A stretch of DNA of 64,000 nucleotides, taken from the NCBI RefSeq assembly GCF_002848265.1, contig NZ_CP025422.1:1116001-1180000 (forward strand). The letters run 5' to 3'. Positions 9,258 to 17,859 of the stretch are shown here, piece by piece. The stretch is from Zhihengliuella sp. ISTPL4. GTDB lineage: Bacteria; Actinomycetota; Actinomycetes; Actinomycetales; Microbacteriaceae. The translations under genes and the position numbers were made by a program. A model generated the notes under the pieces. That model was not told where the DNA came from, did no database searches, and was given only the letters and a program-made list of their open reading frames with translations. Numbering within the stretch: the stretch's first letter is position 1; each line of letters starts with the position of its first letter.

Positions 9258-9691
9258 GCGGCGACCTCGACCGGGCGCGCGGCGTCGACGGGGCGATGCG
9301 TGCGCAGCCACCAGATCCCGAAGACGGGGAGGACGAGCGGGATGAAGAGGTACCCGCGGCCGAACAGGGACCACACGGTCTCATGCTGGAAGAGCTCGGG
9401 GAGCACGAGGCTGAGGACGCCGACGACCAGCACACCGGTCAGTTCGAAGACGATCGCCACCCAGGCGACGGTGTACCAGCCGCGCCGCCGGGCGAAGACC
9501 AGCGCGAGAGTCGCAAGGACGTACACGACGGCGGCCAGCGCCGACAGGGTGTAGGCCAACGGGGCCTCGTCGAAGCGGCGGACGATCTGCACGAAGCTGC
9601 GCCCGGTGGCCGCCAGTGCCATGACGGCATAGACGATCACCAGGACACGACCGATGCCGGTCATCCGGGTGGAGGGGGCGGTGGAGCTCAT
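9254..9691 (-). CDS. Conserved small membrane protein, unknown function
   Basis: A 145-residue integral membrane protein with four predicted helices: about residues 14-36 (IGRVLVIVYAVMALAATG), 40-63, 70-95 and 104-125. Two Arg-rich loops and a positively charged C-terminal tail (WWLRTHRP) suggest a cytosolic end. I do not recognise a named family. The ATG at 9691 is chosen because an AGGATGG sequence lies upstream; an in-frame ATG at 9703 would add four residues. Its stop overlaps the ribF start. Being inside the truB-ribF unit is the only clue to its role. Confidence 0.75.
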   Translation of the reverse strand: MSSTAPSTRMTGIGRVLVIVYAVMALAATGRSFVQIVRRFDEAPLAYTLSALAAVVYVLATLALVFARRRGWYTVAWVAIVFELTGVLVVGVLSLVLPELFQHETVWSLFGRGYLFIPLVLPVFGIWWLRTHRPVDAARPVEVAA

Positions 9692-9747
9692 AGCGCATTC
9701 CATCCTAGAGCCGGGCGAGCCGCCCGGCGTCCGCTCCCGGTCCGCGG

Positions 9748-10116
9748 TCAGGCCACCTGGATCGTCCAGATCACCTGCATGCGCCACAGCATGATCGCGA
9801 TCGCGAGGGCGGCCACGCCGAGCACGACCGTGCTCCACCGGCTGCGCTCCATGAGCGCCCAGAGCACCGCGCCGATGGGCAGCAACGCCGCAGAGACGAG
9901 GTACACCCAGAACTCCAGCAGATCTCCGGTCGGCGGGTTCCCGGTCAAGGGCGCGACGATGGCGACGACGATCTGCACGATCAGTAGCACCTCGACGAGG
10001 GCGAGCGCGCCCACCGAGAAGTCACTGGGCCGTCGGCCCGCGAGTCCCACCCCGATGCAGAACAGCCCTGCCGCGGCGGCGACGACGATCTGCACGATCG
10101 TGAACCACAGGATCAT
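9748..10116 (-). CDS. Conserved small membrane protein, unknown function
   Basis: A 122-residue protein with four hydrophobic segments: residues 3-25, 35-57, 69-88 and 95-118. The only polar stretches are the LAGRRPSD and TGNPPTGD loops. No motif identifies its function. Its ATG overlaps the truB stop as ATGA (10116 against 10113), so it is probably translated by coupling with truB. With the gene at 9254-9691 it makes a pair of membrane proteins inserted between truB and ribF. A complex between the two is possible but not shown by the sequence. Confidence 0.78.
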   Translation of the reverse strand: MILWFTIVQIVVAAAAGLFCIGVGLAGRRPSDFSVGALALVEVLLIVQIVVAIVAPLTGNPPTGDLLEFWVYLVSAALLPIGAVLWALMERSRWSTVVLGVAALAIAIMLWRMQVIWTIQVA

Positions 10117-11006
10117 CGGGAGACCTCCGGCATGTTCATGGCGCTCTTCACGTCGGCTCCGCGTCGCTCGACGATCCCCACGAGTTCGCCGTCCTCCGCG
10201 ATCGCAGCCACCAGCGGGCCGTCCAGGCGTGTCGCCTGTCCGACCAGTCGCTTGCCGTGGCGCAGGTCGCGCGCCTCCTCCGTGGTCACGGGGAGGACCG
10301 GCAGCACACGGCCGGCGGCCTGGCCGGGGGTGAAGACCGGAGCGGTGTCGAGAGCATCGATGGGGACCGCGTCGCGCACGTCGAACGGACCGACCCGGGT
10401 GCGGCGCAGGGCGGTCAGGTGGCCGCCGACGCCGAGAGCGGCGCCCAGGTCGCGGGCGAGCGAGCGGATGTAGGTTCCGGACGAGCAGTCCACGACGACA
10501 TCGAGATCGATGGCGCGCTCGTCACGGCGGCTGGTGAGGACGTCGAACCGGGAGACGACGACGTCGCGTGGCTCGAGGACGACTTCCTCCCCGGCACGGA
10601 CGCGGTCGTAGGCACGACGGCCGTCCACCTTGATCGCCGACACGGCGCTGGGGACCTGGGAGATCGCGCCGGTCAGGGCCGCGACTTCGGCATAGATCGC
10701 CGCGTTCTCGACGGCGGCGAGGGCAGCCGGGTCCGCGCGGCGGACGATCTCCCCCTCCGCGTCGTCCGTCGTGGTGACGCCCCCGAGCCGGATGGTCGCC
10801 TCGTAGGTCTTGTCCGCGCCCACGATGTAGGTGAGGAGGCGGGTCGCGCCCTCGATGCCGAGGACGAGCAGGCCGGTCGCCATCGGGTCGAGGGTGCCCG
10901 CATGGCCGACCTTGCGGGTCCCGAAGGCCCGGCGGGTGCGTGCGACCACGTCGTGACTGGTCAGCCCGCCGGGCTTGTCGACGAGGAGGATGCCGGGGGT
11001 CGCCAT
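10113..11006 (-). CDS. truB: tRNA pseudouridine(55) synthase
   Basis: Converts U55 to pseudouridine in the T-psi-C arm of tRNAs and also acts as a tRNA chaperone. The 297-residue protein shows the TruB catalytic motif GHAGTLDPMATG with nucleophile Asp40, and the following GADKTYEATIRLG segment. A -10 box lies 6 nt before the ATG, so its mRNA appears leaderless. It heads the truB / two membrane genes / ribF unit. In many actinobacteria truB directly follows rbfA; here mutY and a LuxR-type regulator separate them. Confidence 0.94.
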   Translation of the reverse strand: MATPGILLVDKPGGLTSHDVVARTRRAFGTRKVGHAGTLDPMATGLLVLGIEGATRLLTYIVGADKTYEATIRLGGVTTTDDAEGEIVRRADPAALAAVENAAIYAEVAALTGAISQVPSAVSAIKVDGRRAYDRVRAGEEVVLEPRDVVVSRFDVLTSRRDERAIDLDVVVDCSSGTYIRSLARDLGAALGVGGHLTALRRTRVGPFDVRDAVPIDALDTAPVFTPGQAAGRVLPVLPVTTEEARDLRHGKRLVGQATRLDGPLVAAIAEDGELVGIVERRGADVKSAMNMPEVSR

Positions 11007-11012
11007 CCCTCC

Positions 11013-11018
11013 AGCCTA
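11013..11018 (-). promoter_or_regulatory. -10 box, leaderless start of truB
   Basis: TAGGCT on the minus strand, 6 nt (GGAGGG) before the ATG at 11006. Mirror image of the mutY promoter. Confidence 0.6.
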
Positions 11019-11046
11019 CCGAGGCCGGGAGCGGCGGCCGCTCGCC

Positions 11047-11052
11047 TAGGCT
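11047..11052 (+). promoter_or_regulatory. -10 box, leaderless start of mutY
   Basis: TAGGCT, then GGAGGG, then the ATG at 11059. The purine run resembles a Shine-Dalgarno but touches the ATG and is too close to act as one. Confidence 0.6.
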
Positions 11053-11058
11053 GGAGGG

Positions 11059-11955
11059 ATGGCCGCGCCCGCACCGTCTCCCGCGACGATGACGCCTCTG
11101 CTCGGTTGGTATGCCGATGCTGCGCGCGATCTGCCGTGGCGCCGCCCGGACTTCCACGCCGCGTTCGGCGCCTGGGGGGTCCTGGTGAGCGAGTTCATGC
11201 TGCAGCAGACACCCGTGAATCGGGTGATCCCGCATCTCGACGCCTGGCTCGCTCGGTGGCCGACGCCACGCGCGATGGCGGCCGCGTCCACCGCCGACGT
11301 CGTGCAGCAATGGGCGAACCTCGGCTACCCGCGGCGTGCGCTGTGGTTGCATCGCGCCGCCATCGAAGTCGTCGAGCGGCACGGAGGCACAGTCCCTCGC
11401 GACGTGGACGCCCTCCTCGCACTCTCCGGCATCGGCGATTACACCGCGCGCGCGGTCGCCGTCTTCTCCTACGGCGACCACCACCCCGTCGTGGACACCA
11501 ACACCCGGCGCGTCCTGGCGCGGGTGATCGAGGGTCGGGCGCAGCCGGGCCCGCCGTCACGCCGCGATCTGACGCTCATGGCCGCGCTGCTCCCCGAGGA
11601 CCCGGCCGAGGCGAGCGTCCTCAACGCCGCGGCGATGGAACTCGGCGCGACGGTCTGCACCGCGCGATCGCCGCGGTGCGAGACGTGCCCCCTGGCTGGG
11701 ACGTGTACGTGGCTGGCGGCCGGAAAGCCGGACACCGGGGATACCCGACGACGGCAGGCGACATACGAGGGTTCCGACCGGCAGGCGCGAGGGGCTGTGC
11801 TGCGGATCCTGCGCGACGCCGCCCCCACCGCCGTGCCGCGCGTCGCCGTCCTTCCGGAGTGGCCCGACACCCGGCAGCGCGACCGTGCGATCGACTCCCT
11901 GATCGCCGACGGGCTCGCGGAGGCGGACGGCGAGGGTCTCTCGCTGCCGCGCTGA
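11059..11955 (+). CDS. mutY: A/G-specific adenine glycosylase
   Basis: Base-excision repair enzyme that removes adenine mispaired with 8-oxoguanine. Catalytic Glu45 sits in SEFMLQQT and Asp146 in VVDTNTRR; the helix-hairpin-helix is LSGIGDYTARAV at 122-133. The [4Fe-4S] cluster cysteines are Cys200, Cys207, Cys210 and Cys216 in the expected C-X6-C-X2-C-X5-C spacing. At 298 residues it lacks the C-terminal MutT-like 8-oxoG recognition domain of the E. coli enzyme, as many actinobacterial versions do. Transcribed divergently from truB and convergent with the LuxR-type regulator. Confidence 0.93.
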   Translation: MAAPAPSPATMTPLLGWYADAARDLPWRRPDFHAAFGAWGVLVSEFMLQQTPVNRVIPHLDAWLARWPTPRAMAAASTADVVQQWANLGYPRRALWLHRAAIEVVERHGGTVPRDVDALLALSGIGDYTARAVAVFSYGDHHPVVDTNTRRVLARVIEGRAQPGPPSRRDLTLMAALLPEDPAEASVLNAAAMELGATVCTARSPRCETCPLAGTCTWLAAGKPDTGDTRRRQATYEGSDRQARGAVLRILRDAAPTAVPRVAVLPEWPDTRQRDRAIDSLIADGLAEADGEGLSLPR

Positions 11956-11962
11956 GGGCGGC

Positions 11963-14077
11963 TCAGAGATACCGCTCGGTGCGGTGGGCCAGCACGGTGA
12001 GTTCGACCCGGGTACGCACATGGAGTTTCGCGAACACGCGTCCGAGATGTACTTCCACCGTCCGCACCGACACCGACAGGTGCTCCGCGATGGCGCGGTT
12101 CCCTGACCCGCCGACAGCCAGCATCGCGACCTCGAGCTCTCGGGGTGTGAGCTGCTGCGCCCAGGCGCTCCGGCATGCGCGCAGCCGCTCCGCGCCGCTG
12201 TCCGCCTCGTCGACGGACGCCTGCAGGCGATCGAGGCGACGACGGACGGCGCGACCCCACGCGTCGGCGCCGGCGGCCTCGAACAGCCGCTCGGCCTGCT
12301 GAAGATGGTCGCGCGCCGCGGCCGCATCGCCGTGCAGACCGGCGTGGACCCCGAGAAGGGTCTCGACGCGTCCACGGGTGAAGGGAGACCGCAGCCGGCG
12401 GGCAGCGTCTCGCGCCGCCTCGTGTTCCGTGCGCCACGCGCCCGCCGACGATCCTCCGATCGCTCTCTGAAGGGCAACGACGACCTCCGTCTCCGGAGGA
12501 TGCACGGGTGGCGCCTCCTCCGTGCGAGCGGCCAGGAGCGCTCCGTCGAGCCCCGGCACCGCGAACGACGACTGCGGCGCGCCGCGATCCCGCCACAGCC
12601 CCATCCCTCTCGCCGCTGCCTCGAAGGAGCCAGCAAGGAAAGCTTCCACCGCACGGTCCACGAGCACGTCACAACCCATGGCGGGAGGGACGACCGCGGT
12701 CAGTGATCGCGCCATGGGGCTCAGCGCGCCGAGCACGGCGAGGTCGAGGCGTCGGGCGAGGACGACACCCAGTCCTGCGAAGGGAATCGCAACCGGAAGA
12801 TCGACCGCCGCCTGCCGCAGCACTTCCCGGGCCGAACCGATATCTCCGCGCCAGACCAGAAGCAGCACCTCGGTCACGGCCTGGTAAGACCGAACGATCG
12901 GCGCACCTCCGAATCCGGGAAGCAGCAGATCACCATCCGTCGCTCGGGGGATGCATGCTGTCCGGAGCAGCCGTAGGCCCTCATCGATATCGCCCTCGCA
13001 CGCAGCGCGCAACGCCACCGGCACGCCTCCCAGCAGCTCACCGGGAGCGCACTCCTCGCCCGTCCCTCCCTCGCCCGCGAGGAGACGGCACAGCGACGCC
13101 GCCGCGTCGCGCAGGCGTCCACTGCTCTCCGCACCGACTGCCGCATCCCGGAGGGCGCCGAGCCACCGGCGCTCCCCGCGGTGATCGCCCCGCTCTGCGC
13201 ACAGAATCGCCGCGAGCCCTGCGGATCGCGCCCAGGAGGTGGTGTCCGCCACGGAGATCGGTGCGAAACGGGGAGGATCGATCGCCGGCACGGTGCCGTG
13301 CCGGAACGCGCGCGCCGCGAGGAGCGGGCCGAGGGCCCGCACACGACGATGCTCCGCGGCGTACGGGAAGAGAGCGCTCAGCCAGCTTTCGGCGTCCGCC
13401 GCGAACCCGCAGGCGAGCGCCGCGCAGCCCGCGAACAGTCGCGTCTCCTCGCCGAGGCCACCCGTCGCCGCGTGCGCCGCGGCCTCCGCCGCGAGGAGCA
13501 GCGCGCGCTCCGCCTTTCCGTCCGCCGCCGCCGCCTGGGCGAGGGCGTGGAGCGCGACCGCCGAGGCGCGATCCGCGACCGGGCGGGCGCGGGCATGGTG
13601 CCAGGCCGCTGCGAGCCGATCGCCGGTCGCGGCGGCGGCCGCGGCCAGCCGCTCGTGTGCGCAGGCCACCTCGCCCGCTGTCGCCGCAAGCCGCACGTCC
13701 GCCCCGATTCGCGGGTCCGTCAGGCGTACCCGTCCGGCGTGGATCGTGAGGTACCGCGCCGCCGCGCTCGACAGCACACCCTCAACCGGACGCCCGTCCA
13801 GGGCGAGAACCGGGTCGAGCCGGTCACCGAGAGACAGCGCCACCGCAAGCAGGAGCCGCCGGTCCGTCTCGGGGATCCCGGCCAGACGCGAGGGGTCGGC
13901 TCCGAGCGGCAGAGGATCCGGCAGCCGGCGGAGACCCCGCCGTTGCTCCGGTCCCAGCCGGGCGGCCAGAGCGAGGACAGCCTCCGGGTCGTCCGGCAGC
14001 GCGGCGACGAGCCGTGCCACCACGTGCGGAGCGCACGGAAGATCCCGTTCCGCCAGCACGTCGAGCAGCGGCTCCAC
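11963..14077 (-). CDS. Large LuxR-family transcriptional regulator
   Basis: A 704-residue protein whose last ~65 residues are a LuxR-type helix-turn-helix (LTPRELEVAMLAVGGSGNRAIAEHL, then SVSVRTVEVHLGRVFAKLHV). The long remainder is Ala/Arg-rich helical sequence resembling the TPR-like middle of LAL/MalT-type regulators. I see no Walker A motif, so the ATPase part of that class is absent or lost. The GTG start at 14077 follows a GAGG; upstream in-frame sequence lacks a normal start before a stop near 14180. It lies 105 bp downstream of rbfA on the same strand. The signal it senses and its targets are unknown. Confidence 0.8.
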   Translation of the reverse strand: MEPLLDVLAERDLPCAPHVVARLVAALPDDPEAVLALAARLGPEQRRGLRRLPDPLPLGADPSRLAGIPETDRRLLLAVALSLGDRLDPVLALDGRPVEGVLSSAAARYLTIHAGRVRLTDPRIGADVRLAATAGEVACAHERLAAAAAATGDRLAAAWHHARARPVADRASAVALHALAQAAAADGKAERALLLAAEAAAHAATGGLGEETRLFAGCAALACGFAADAESWLSALFPYAAEHRRVRALGPLLAARAFRHGTVPAIDPPRFAPISVADTTSWARSAGLAAILCAERGDHRGERRWLGALRDAAVGAESSGRLRDAAASLCRLLAGEGGTGEECAPGELLGGVPVALRAACEGDIDEGLRLLRTACIPRATDGDLLLPGFGGAPIVRSYQAVTEVLLLVWRGDIGSAREVLRQAAVDLPVAIPFAGLGVVLARRLDLAVLGALSPMARSLTAVVPPAMGCDVLVDRAVEAFLAGSFEAAARGMGLWRDRGAPQSSFAVPGLDGALLAARTEEAPPVHPPETEVVVALQRAIGGSSAGAWRTEHEAARDAARRLRSPFTRGRVETLLGVHAGLHGDAAAARDHLQQAERLFEAAGADAWGRAVRRRLDRLQASVDEADSGAERLRACRSAWAQQLTPRELEVAMLAVGGSGNRAIAEHLSVSVRTVEVHLGRVFAKLHVRTRVELTVLAHRTERYL

Positions 14078-14182
14078 GTCCTCGGGCGCGACCGAAGAAC
14101 CCGCACACGCGTTCGGAGACTCGATGTCGATCCCCCAGATCCACCGGTTTTCCCGCCGCGGACCTGAGGGTAGCAGACGAGG

Positions 14183-14608
14183 TCAGTCCTCGTCGTCCTC
14201 CGTGCGATACGGGTCGGCGTCTCCGGCGTGGGTCGCGGAGGACGCGAGCTTCGCGACCTCGGCATCCCGCTCCTGCGCCTGCCGCAGCAGAGCGGTGATG
14301 TGATCGGCGTTCTCGGGAAGCGCGTCCGGGATGAACTCGAGCGTGGGCACGAGTCGCGTGCTGAGCTGTCGTCCGACCTCGCTGCGCAGCATGCCGGTCG
14401 CGGACGTGAGCGCCGCACCGCTCGCGAGGCGCTCCTCCTCCGTGCCGAGCACCGTGTAGAACACGGATGCGTGCTGCAGGTCGCCACTCACGCGGACGTC
14501 GGTGATGGTCACGAAGCCGAGGCGCGGGTCGCGCAGCCCCTTCTCCAGGCGCTCGGCGAGGATCACGCGGATGCGATCCGCGAGTCGGGCCTGTCGTTCA
14601 CCAGCCAT
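14183..14608 (-). CDS. rbfA: Ribosome-binding factor A
   Basis: Assists 16S rRNA 5'-end processing and 30S maturation. The 141-residue protein has the compact KH-like sequence typical of the family: QARLADRIRVILAERLEKGLRDPRLGFVTIT at the N-terminus, VYYTVLG-like FYTVLGTEEE, and LEFIPDALPENADHI near the end. The acidic tail (DPYRTEDDED) is dispensable-looking. The ATG at 14608 is chosen over a longer frame because GAGAAGGA lies just before it. It is the last gene of the nusA-ylxR-infB-rbfA unit. Confidence 0.93.
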   Translation of the reverse strand: MAGERQARLADRIRVILAERLEKGLRDPRLGFVTITDVRVSGDLQHASVFYTVLGTEEERLASGAALTSATGMLRSEVGRQLSTRLVPTLEFIPDALPENADHITALLRQAQERDAEVAKLASSATHAGDADPYRTEDDED

Positions 14609-14656
14609 TTTTCCTTCTCCCACCTCTGTGCGTCGCCGTTCCCGGCGAACCGCGGA

Positions 14657-14699
14657 GGCGGCTGCCCCCTCCCCCGTCACGGGAGCGGAGGCAGCCGCC
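14657..14699 (-). terminator. Strong hairpin between infB and rbfA
   Basis: Arms GGCGGCTGCC (14657-14666) and GGCAGCCGCC (14690-14699) pair over 10 bp, with further partial pairing inside. No T tract follows, so it may be an mRNA-processing or partial termination signal rather than a full terminator. Confidence 0.5.
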
Positions 14700-14712
14700 G
14701 GAGCCGTCCGGA

Positions 14713-17448
14713 TCAGCCGCGCGGCTTCTCCACCATCTCGGTCGTCTCGATCTCGTCGCCGATCTGGATGTCGTTGTACTTGCCGAGGCCGATACCGGCC
14801 TCGTAGTCCGTCCGCACCTCGGTGACGTCGTCCTTGAACCGGCGCAGCGACTCGATGGCGAGGCCATCGGCGATGACGACGCCGTCGCGGATGACACGGG
14901 CCTTCGCGTTGCGCGTGATCGTCCCGGACCGCACGATGACACCGGCGATGTTGCCGAACTTCGAGGAGCGGAACACCTCGCGGATCTCGGCGACACCCGA
15001 CTGGACCTCTTCGTACTCCGGCTTGAGCATGCCCTTGAGCGAGCTCTCGATCTCGTCGATCGCGTTGTAGATGACGGAGTAGAAGCGGATGTCCACGCCC
15101 TCACGCTGAGCGCGCTCGCGCGCCTTCGTGTCGGGGCGGACGTTGAAGCCCACGATGATCGCGTTGTCGATCGTCGCCAGGTTCACGTCGGACTCGGTGA
15201 TCGCACCGACACCGCGGTGAATGATGCGCAGCTGCACCGAGTCGTCGACCTCGATCTTGAGGAGCGACTCCTCCAGCGCCTCGACGGCACCGGAGACGTC
15301 ACCCTTGATGATGAGGTTGAGCGACTCGACCTTGCCCTCTTCGAGAGCACGGGTGAAGTCCTCGAGCGAGATCCGCTTGCGGGCCTTGGCCAGCTGAGCG
15401 TTGCGCTCGACGGCTTCGCGCTTCTCCGCGATCTGGCGCGCCATGCGGTCTTCCTCGGTGACGATGAAGACGTCGCCGGCGCGCGGCACGGAGTTCAGAC
15501 CTTGCACCTGGACCGGACGGGACGGCGCGGCCGCCTCGACGACCTCTCCGTTCTCGTCGATCATCGCGCGGACGCGGCCGTAAGCGGTACCCGCCACGAT
15601 CGCGTCGCCGACCCGGAGCGTTCCGGACTGGATCAGCACCGTGGCGACCGAACCGCGGCCCTTGTCGAGCTTCGCCTCGATGGCGACACCGCGAGCGGCC
15701 TTGTTCGGGTTGGCGGTGAGATCGAGACCGGCGTCTGCCGTGAGCAGCACCGCGTCCAGGAGCTCCTGGATGCCGGTGTTGGCACGAGCCGAGACGTCGA
15801 CGAACATCACGTCGCCGCCGTACTCCTCGGCGACCAGGCCGTACTCGGTGAGCTGCTGACGCACCTTGGCCGGGTTGGCCTCGGGCTTGTCGACCTTGTT
15901 CACCGCGACCACGATCGGCACGTTCGCCGCCTGGGCGTGGTTCAGCGCCTCGACCGTCTGCGGCATGATGCCGTCGTCGGCCGCGACCACCAGGATCGCG
16001 AGGTCGGTGACCTGCGCACCACGGGCACGCATGGCGGTGAACGCCTCGTGACCGGGGGTGTCGATGAACGTGATCGCCCGCTCGATGCCCTCGTGCTCGG
16101 TCCAGACCTGGTAGGCACCGATGTGCTGGGTGATGCCGCCGGCCTCCCCCTCGATGACGTTGGTCTGACGGATCGCGTCGAGGAGGCGCGTCTTACCGTG
16201 GTCGACGTGACCCATGACGGTGACGACCGGAGGACGGATCTCAAGGTCGTCCTCGCTCTCCTCCTCCAGCTCCTTCTCGAGGTCGAGACCGAAGCCCTCG
16301 AGGAGCTCCTTGTCCTCGTCCTCAGGCGAGACCATCTGGACCTTGTAGCCCAGCTCCTCTCCGAGGACCTCGAACGTGGCCTCGTCCAGCGACTCGGTGG
16401 CCGTGGCCATCTCGCCGAGGTTGAAGAGGATGGTCACGAGCGTGCCCGGCTGCACGGTGTAGCCGGTCAGCGCCTCGATCTTGTCGGCGAAGTCCGCGAT
16501 GGAGGCACCGCGACGCATGCGGATCGTCTCGCCGTTGCCGCGCGTGACGTTGACGCCACCGACGACCGGGGCGCTCCGCATCTCGAACTCTTGCCGCTTC
16601 GCCCGCCGCGACTTGCGCTGCTTGCTCTTGCCGCCGCCCTTACCGAAGGCACCAGCGGTACCACCGCCGGGACCACGGCCACGGCCTCCGCCGCCACCGG
16701 GACGCCCGGCGAAACCGCCACCGGGACGGGGACCCGCACCGGGACCGCCACCGCCGCCGGGACGACCGGGGCCGCCCGTACGCTGCTGGAACGGAGCACC
16801 GGGACGACCGCCCTGACCGCCGCGAGGGGCGCCGGGTCGCGGCGAGCCGGGACGCGGGGCGCCTGGGCGCGGAGCACCGGGACGGGGCGCCTGGGGGCGC
16901 GGGATGTTGCCGGGGGTCGGCCGCTGGCCCATCCCCTGCGCCGAGGCGAAGGGGTTGTTGCCGGGACGGGGACCAGCGGGACGCTGGCCCATGCCCTGAG
17001 CGGACGAGAACGGGTTGTTGCCGGGGCGCGGCGCGCCCGGCTTCGGCGCGTTGCCGTCACCGGACGACGGTGCGGCCGGGGCCGGAGCCGACGGCTTCGC
17101 GGGCGCCGACGGGGTCGGAGCCTTCTCCGCCGCGGGGGCGGGCGCCGGGCTCGGTGCCGGTGCGGCGGGAGCCGCAGGACCGGGCTTGGGACCGGGCTTC
17201 GGCCCGGGCGTGGGCGCCGAGGACTTCGGTGCCGGCTTCGCCGCAGGCTTCGCGGCGGCGGGCTCGGATCCCGCCTTGAGCGACGGGTCGGCCTCGATCG
17301 CGGCACGCAGCTTGCGTGCCACCGGGGGCTCGACCGTCGAGGACGGGCTCTTCACGAACTCGCCGAGTTCCTTGAGCTTCGCAAGTGCGACCTTGCTGTC
17401 GACGCCGAGTTCGGCGGCGATCTCATGTACGCGTGGTTTACCAGCCAC
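14713..17448 (-). CDS. infB: Translation initiation factor IF-2
   Basis: GTPase that places fMet-tRNA on the 30S subunit and promotes subunit joining. At 911 residues it is long because of a low-complexity N-terminal region (about residues 60-290) rich in Ala/Pro/Lys and then Gly/Pro/Arg, including two [17 protein letters not shown] copies and several PRPGAPRPG copies. The N-terminal IF2-N motif [23 protein letters not shown] opens the protein. The G domain has G1 GHVDHGKT at about 413-420, DTPGHE and NKVD. The C-terminal C1/C2 domains are complete. Preceded by ylxR in the usual order. Confidence 0.97.
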   Translation of the reverse strand: MAGKPRVHEIAAELGVDSKVALAKLKELGEFVKSPSSTVEPPVARKLRAAIEADPSLKAGSEPAAAKPAAKPAPKSSAPTPGPKPGPKPGPAAPAAPAPSPAPAPAAEKAPTPSAPAKPSAPAPAAPSSGDGNAPKPGAPRPGNNPFSSAQGMGQRPAGPRPGNNPFASAQGMGQRPTPGNIPRPQAPRPGAPRPGAPRPGSPRPGAPRGGQGGRPGAPFQQRTGGPGRPGGGGGPGAGPRPGGGFAGRPGGGGGRGRGPGGGTAGAFGKGGGKSKQRKSRRAKRQEFEMRSAPVVGGVNVTRGNGETIRMRRGASIADFADKIEALTGYTVQPGTLVTILFNLGEMATATESLDEATFEVLGEELGYKVQMVSPEDEDKELLEGFGLDLEKELEEESEDDLEIRPPVVTVMGHVDHGKTRLLDAIRQTNVIEGEAGGITQHIGAYQVWTEHEGIERAITFIDTPGHEAFTAMRARGAQVTDLAILVVAADDGIMPQTVEALNHAQAANVPIVVAVNKVDKPEANPAKVRQQLTEYGLVAEEYGGDVMFVDVSARANTGIQELLDAVLLTADAGLDLTANPNKAARGVAIEAKLDKGRGSVATVLIQSGTLRVGDAIVAGTAYGRVRAMIDENGEVVEAAAPSRPVQVQGLNSVPRAGDVFIVTEEDRMARQIAEKREAVERNAQLAKARKRISLEDFTRALEEGKVESLNLIIKGDVSGAVEALEESLLKIEVDDSVQLRIIHRGVGAITESDVNLATIDNAIIVGFNVRPDTKARERAQREGVDIRFYSVIYNAIDEIESSLKGMLKPEYEEVQSGVAEIREVFRSSKFGNIAGVIVRSGTITRNAKARVIRDGVVIADGLAIESLRRFKDDVTEVRTDYEAGIGLGKYNDIQIGDEIETTEMVEKPRG

Positions 17449-17542
17449 AATTCTCCTGTCTGGGTCGGTCTGCCCAGACAGGGCAGACCACTAGTCGCGG
17501 ACGGGTCTCATTTCGAGCCGTTCACTTTGTTTCCATAGCTGT

Positions 17543-17797
17543 TCAGCCTTTGTTTCTTGGTGGGTGCTGTTCGAAGGTCCGTGTGTCCAGCTGAGTGGTC
17601 ACACGCAGTGCTCTTCCGAAAGCTCGACGCCGCAGAGCGGCTTCCATGCACTCGGGTGTCGGATGCACCCACGCGCCGCGCCCCGGCAGGACAGCACGCT
17701 CATCGGGGATGAGGGTGTCGTTCTGGGCAACCACCCTGAGCAGAGTGGAGCGGGGAGCACGCGTGCGGCAACCGACGCACGTTCGTACGGGTTCCAT
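17543..17797 (-). CDS. ylxR: YlxR family nucleic-acid-binding protein (DUF448)
   Basis: Small RNA-binding protein encoded between nusA and infB in most bacteria; reported partners include the RNase P RNA in Firmicutes. The 84 residues show the signature RTCVGCRTRAPRSTLLRVV and the GRGAWVHPTPECMEAALRRRAF motif. The ATG at 17797 gives MEPVRTCVGC, the normal N-terminus. It lies 62 bp after nusA and about 95 bp before infB. Confidence 0.9.
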   Translation of the reverse strand: MEPVRTCVGCRTRAPRSTLLRVVAQNDTLIPDERAVLPGRGAWVHPTPECMEAALRRRAFGRALRVTTQLDTRTFEQHPPRNKG

Positions 17798-17859
17798 CTT
17801 ACACCTGCGTTCCGTCCGTCCTCGCCGCCGCCGGGCGTGGCGTCGAGGACGGACAGGGA

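Larger units (their letters stand above)
11004..11061. repeat. 15-bp inverted repeat formed by back-to-back truB and mutY starts
   Basis: Arms 11004-11018 and 11047-11061 are exact reverse complements, 28 bp apart. Each arm is a complete -10 box, 6-nt gap and ATG module. Confidence 0.8.

Noticed and set aside
11053..11058. GGAGGG as the mutY Shine-Dalgarno
   Set aside because: It touches the ATG, leaving no spacing, and lies between the -10 box and the start; other leaderless genes have unrelated bases there.
15217..17538. 773-codon plus-strand frame opposite infB
   Set aside because: Antisense shadow rich in Leu/Val/Arg/Asp; infB on the other strand is certain.
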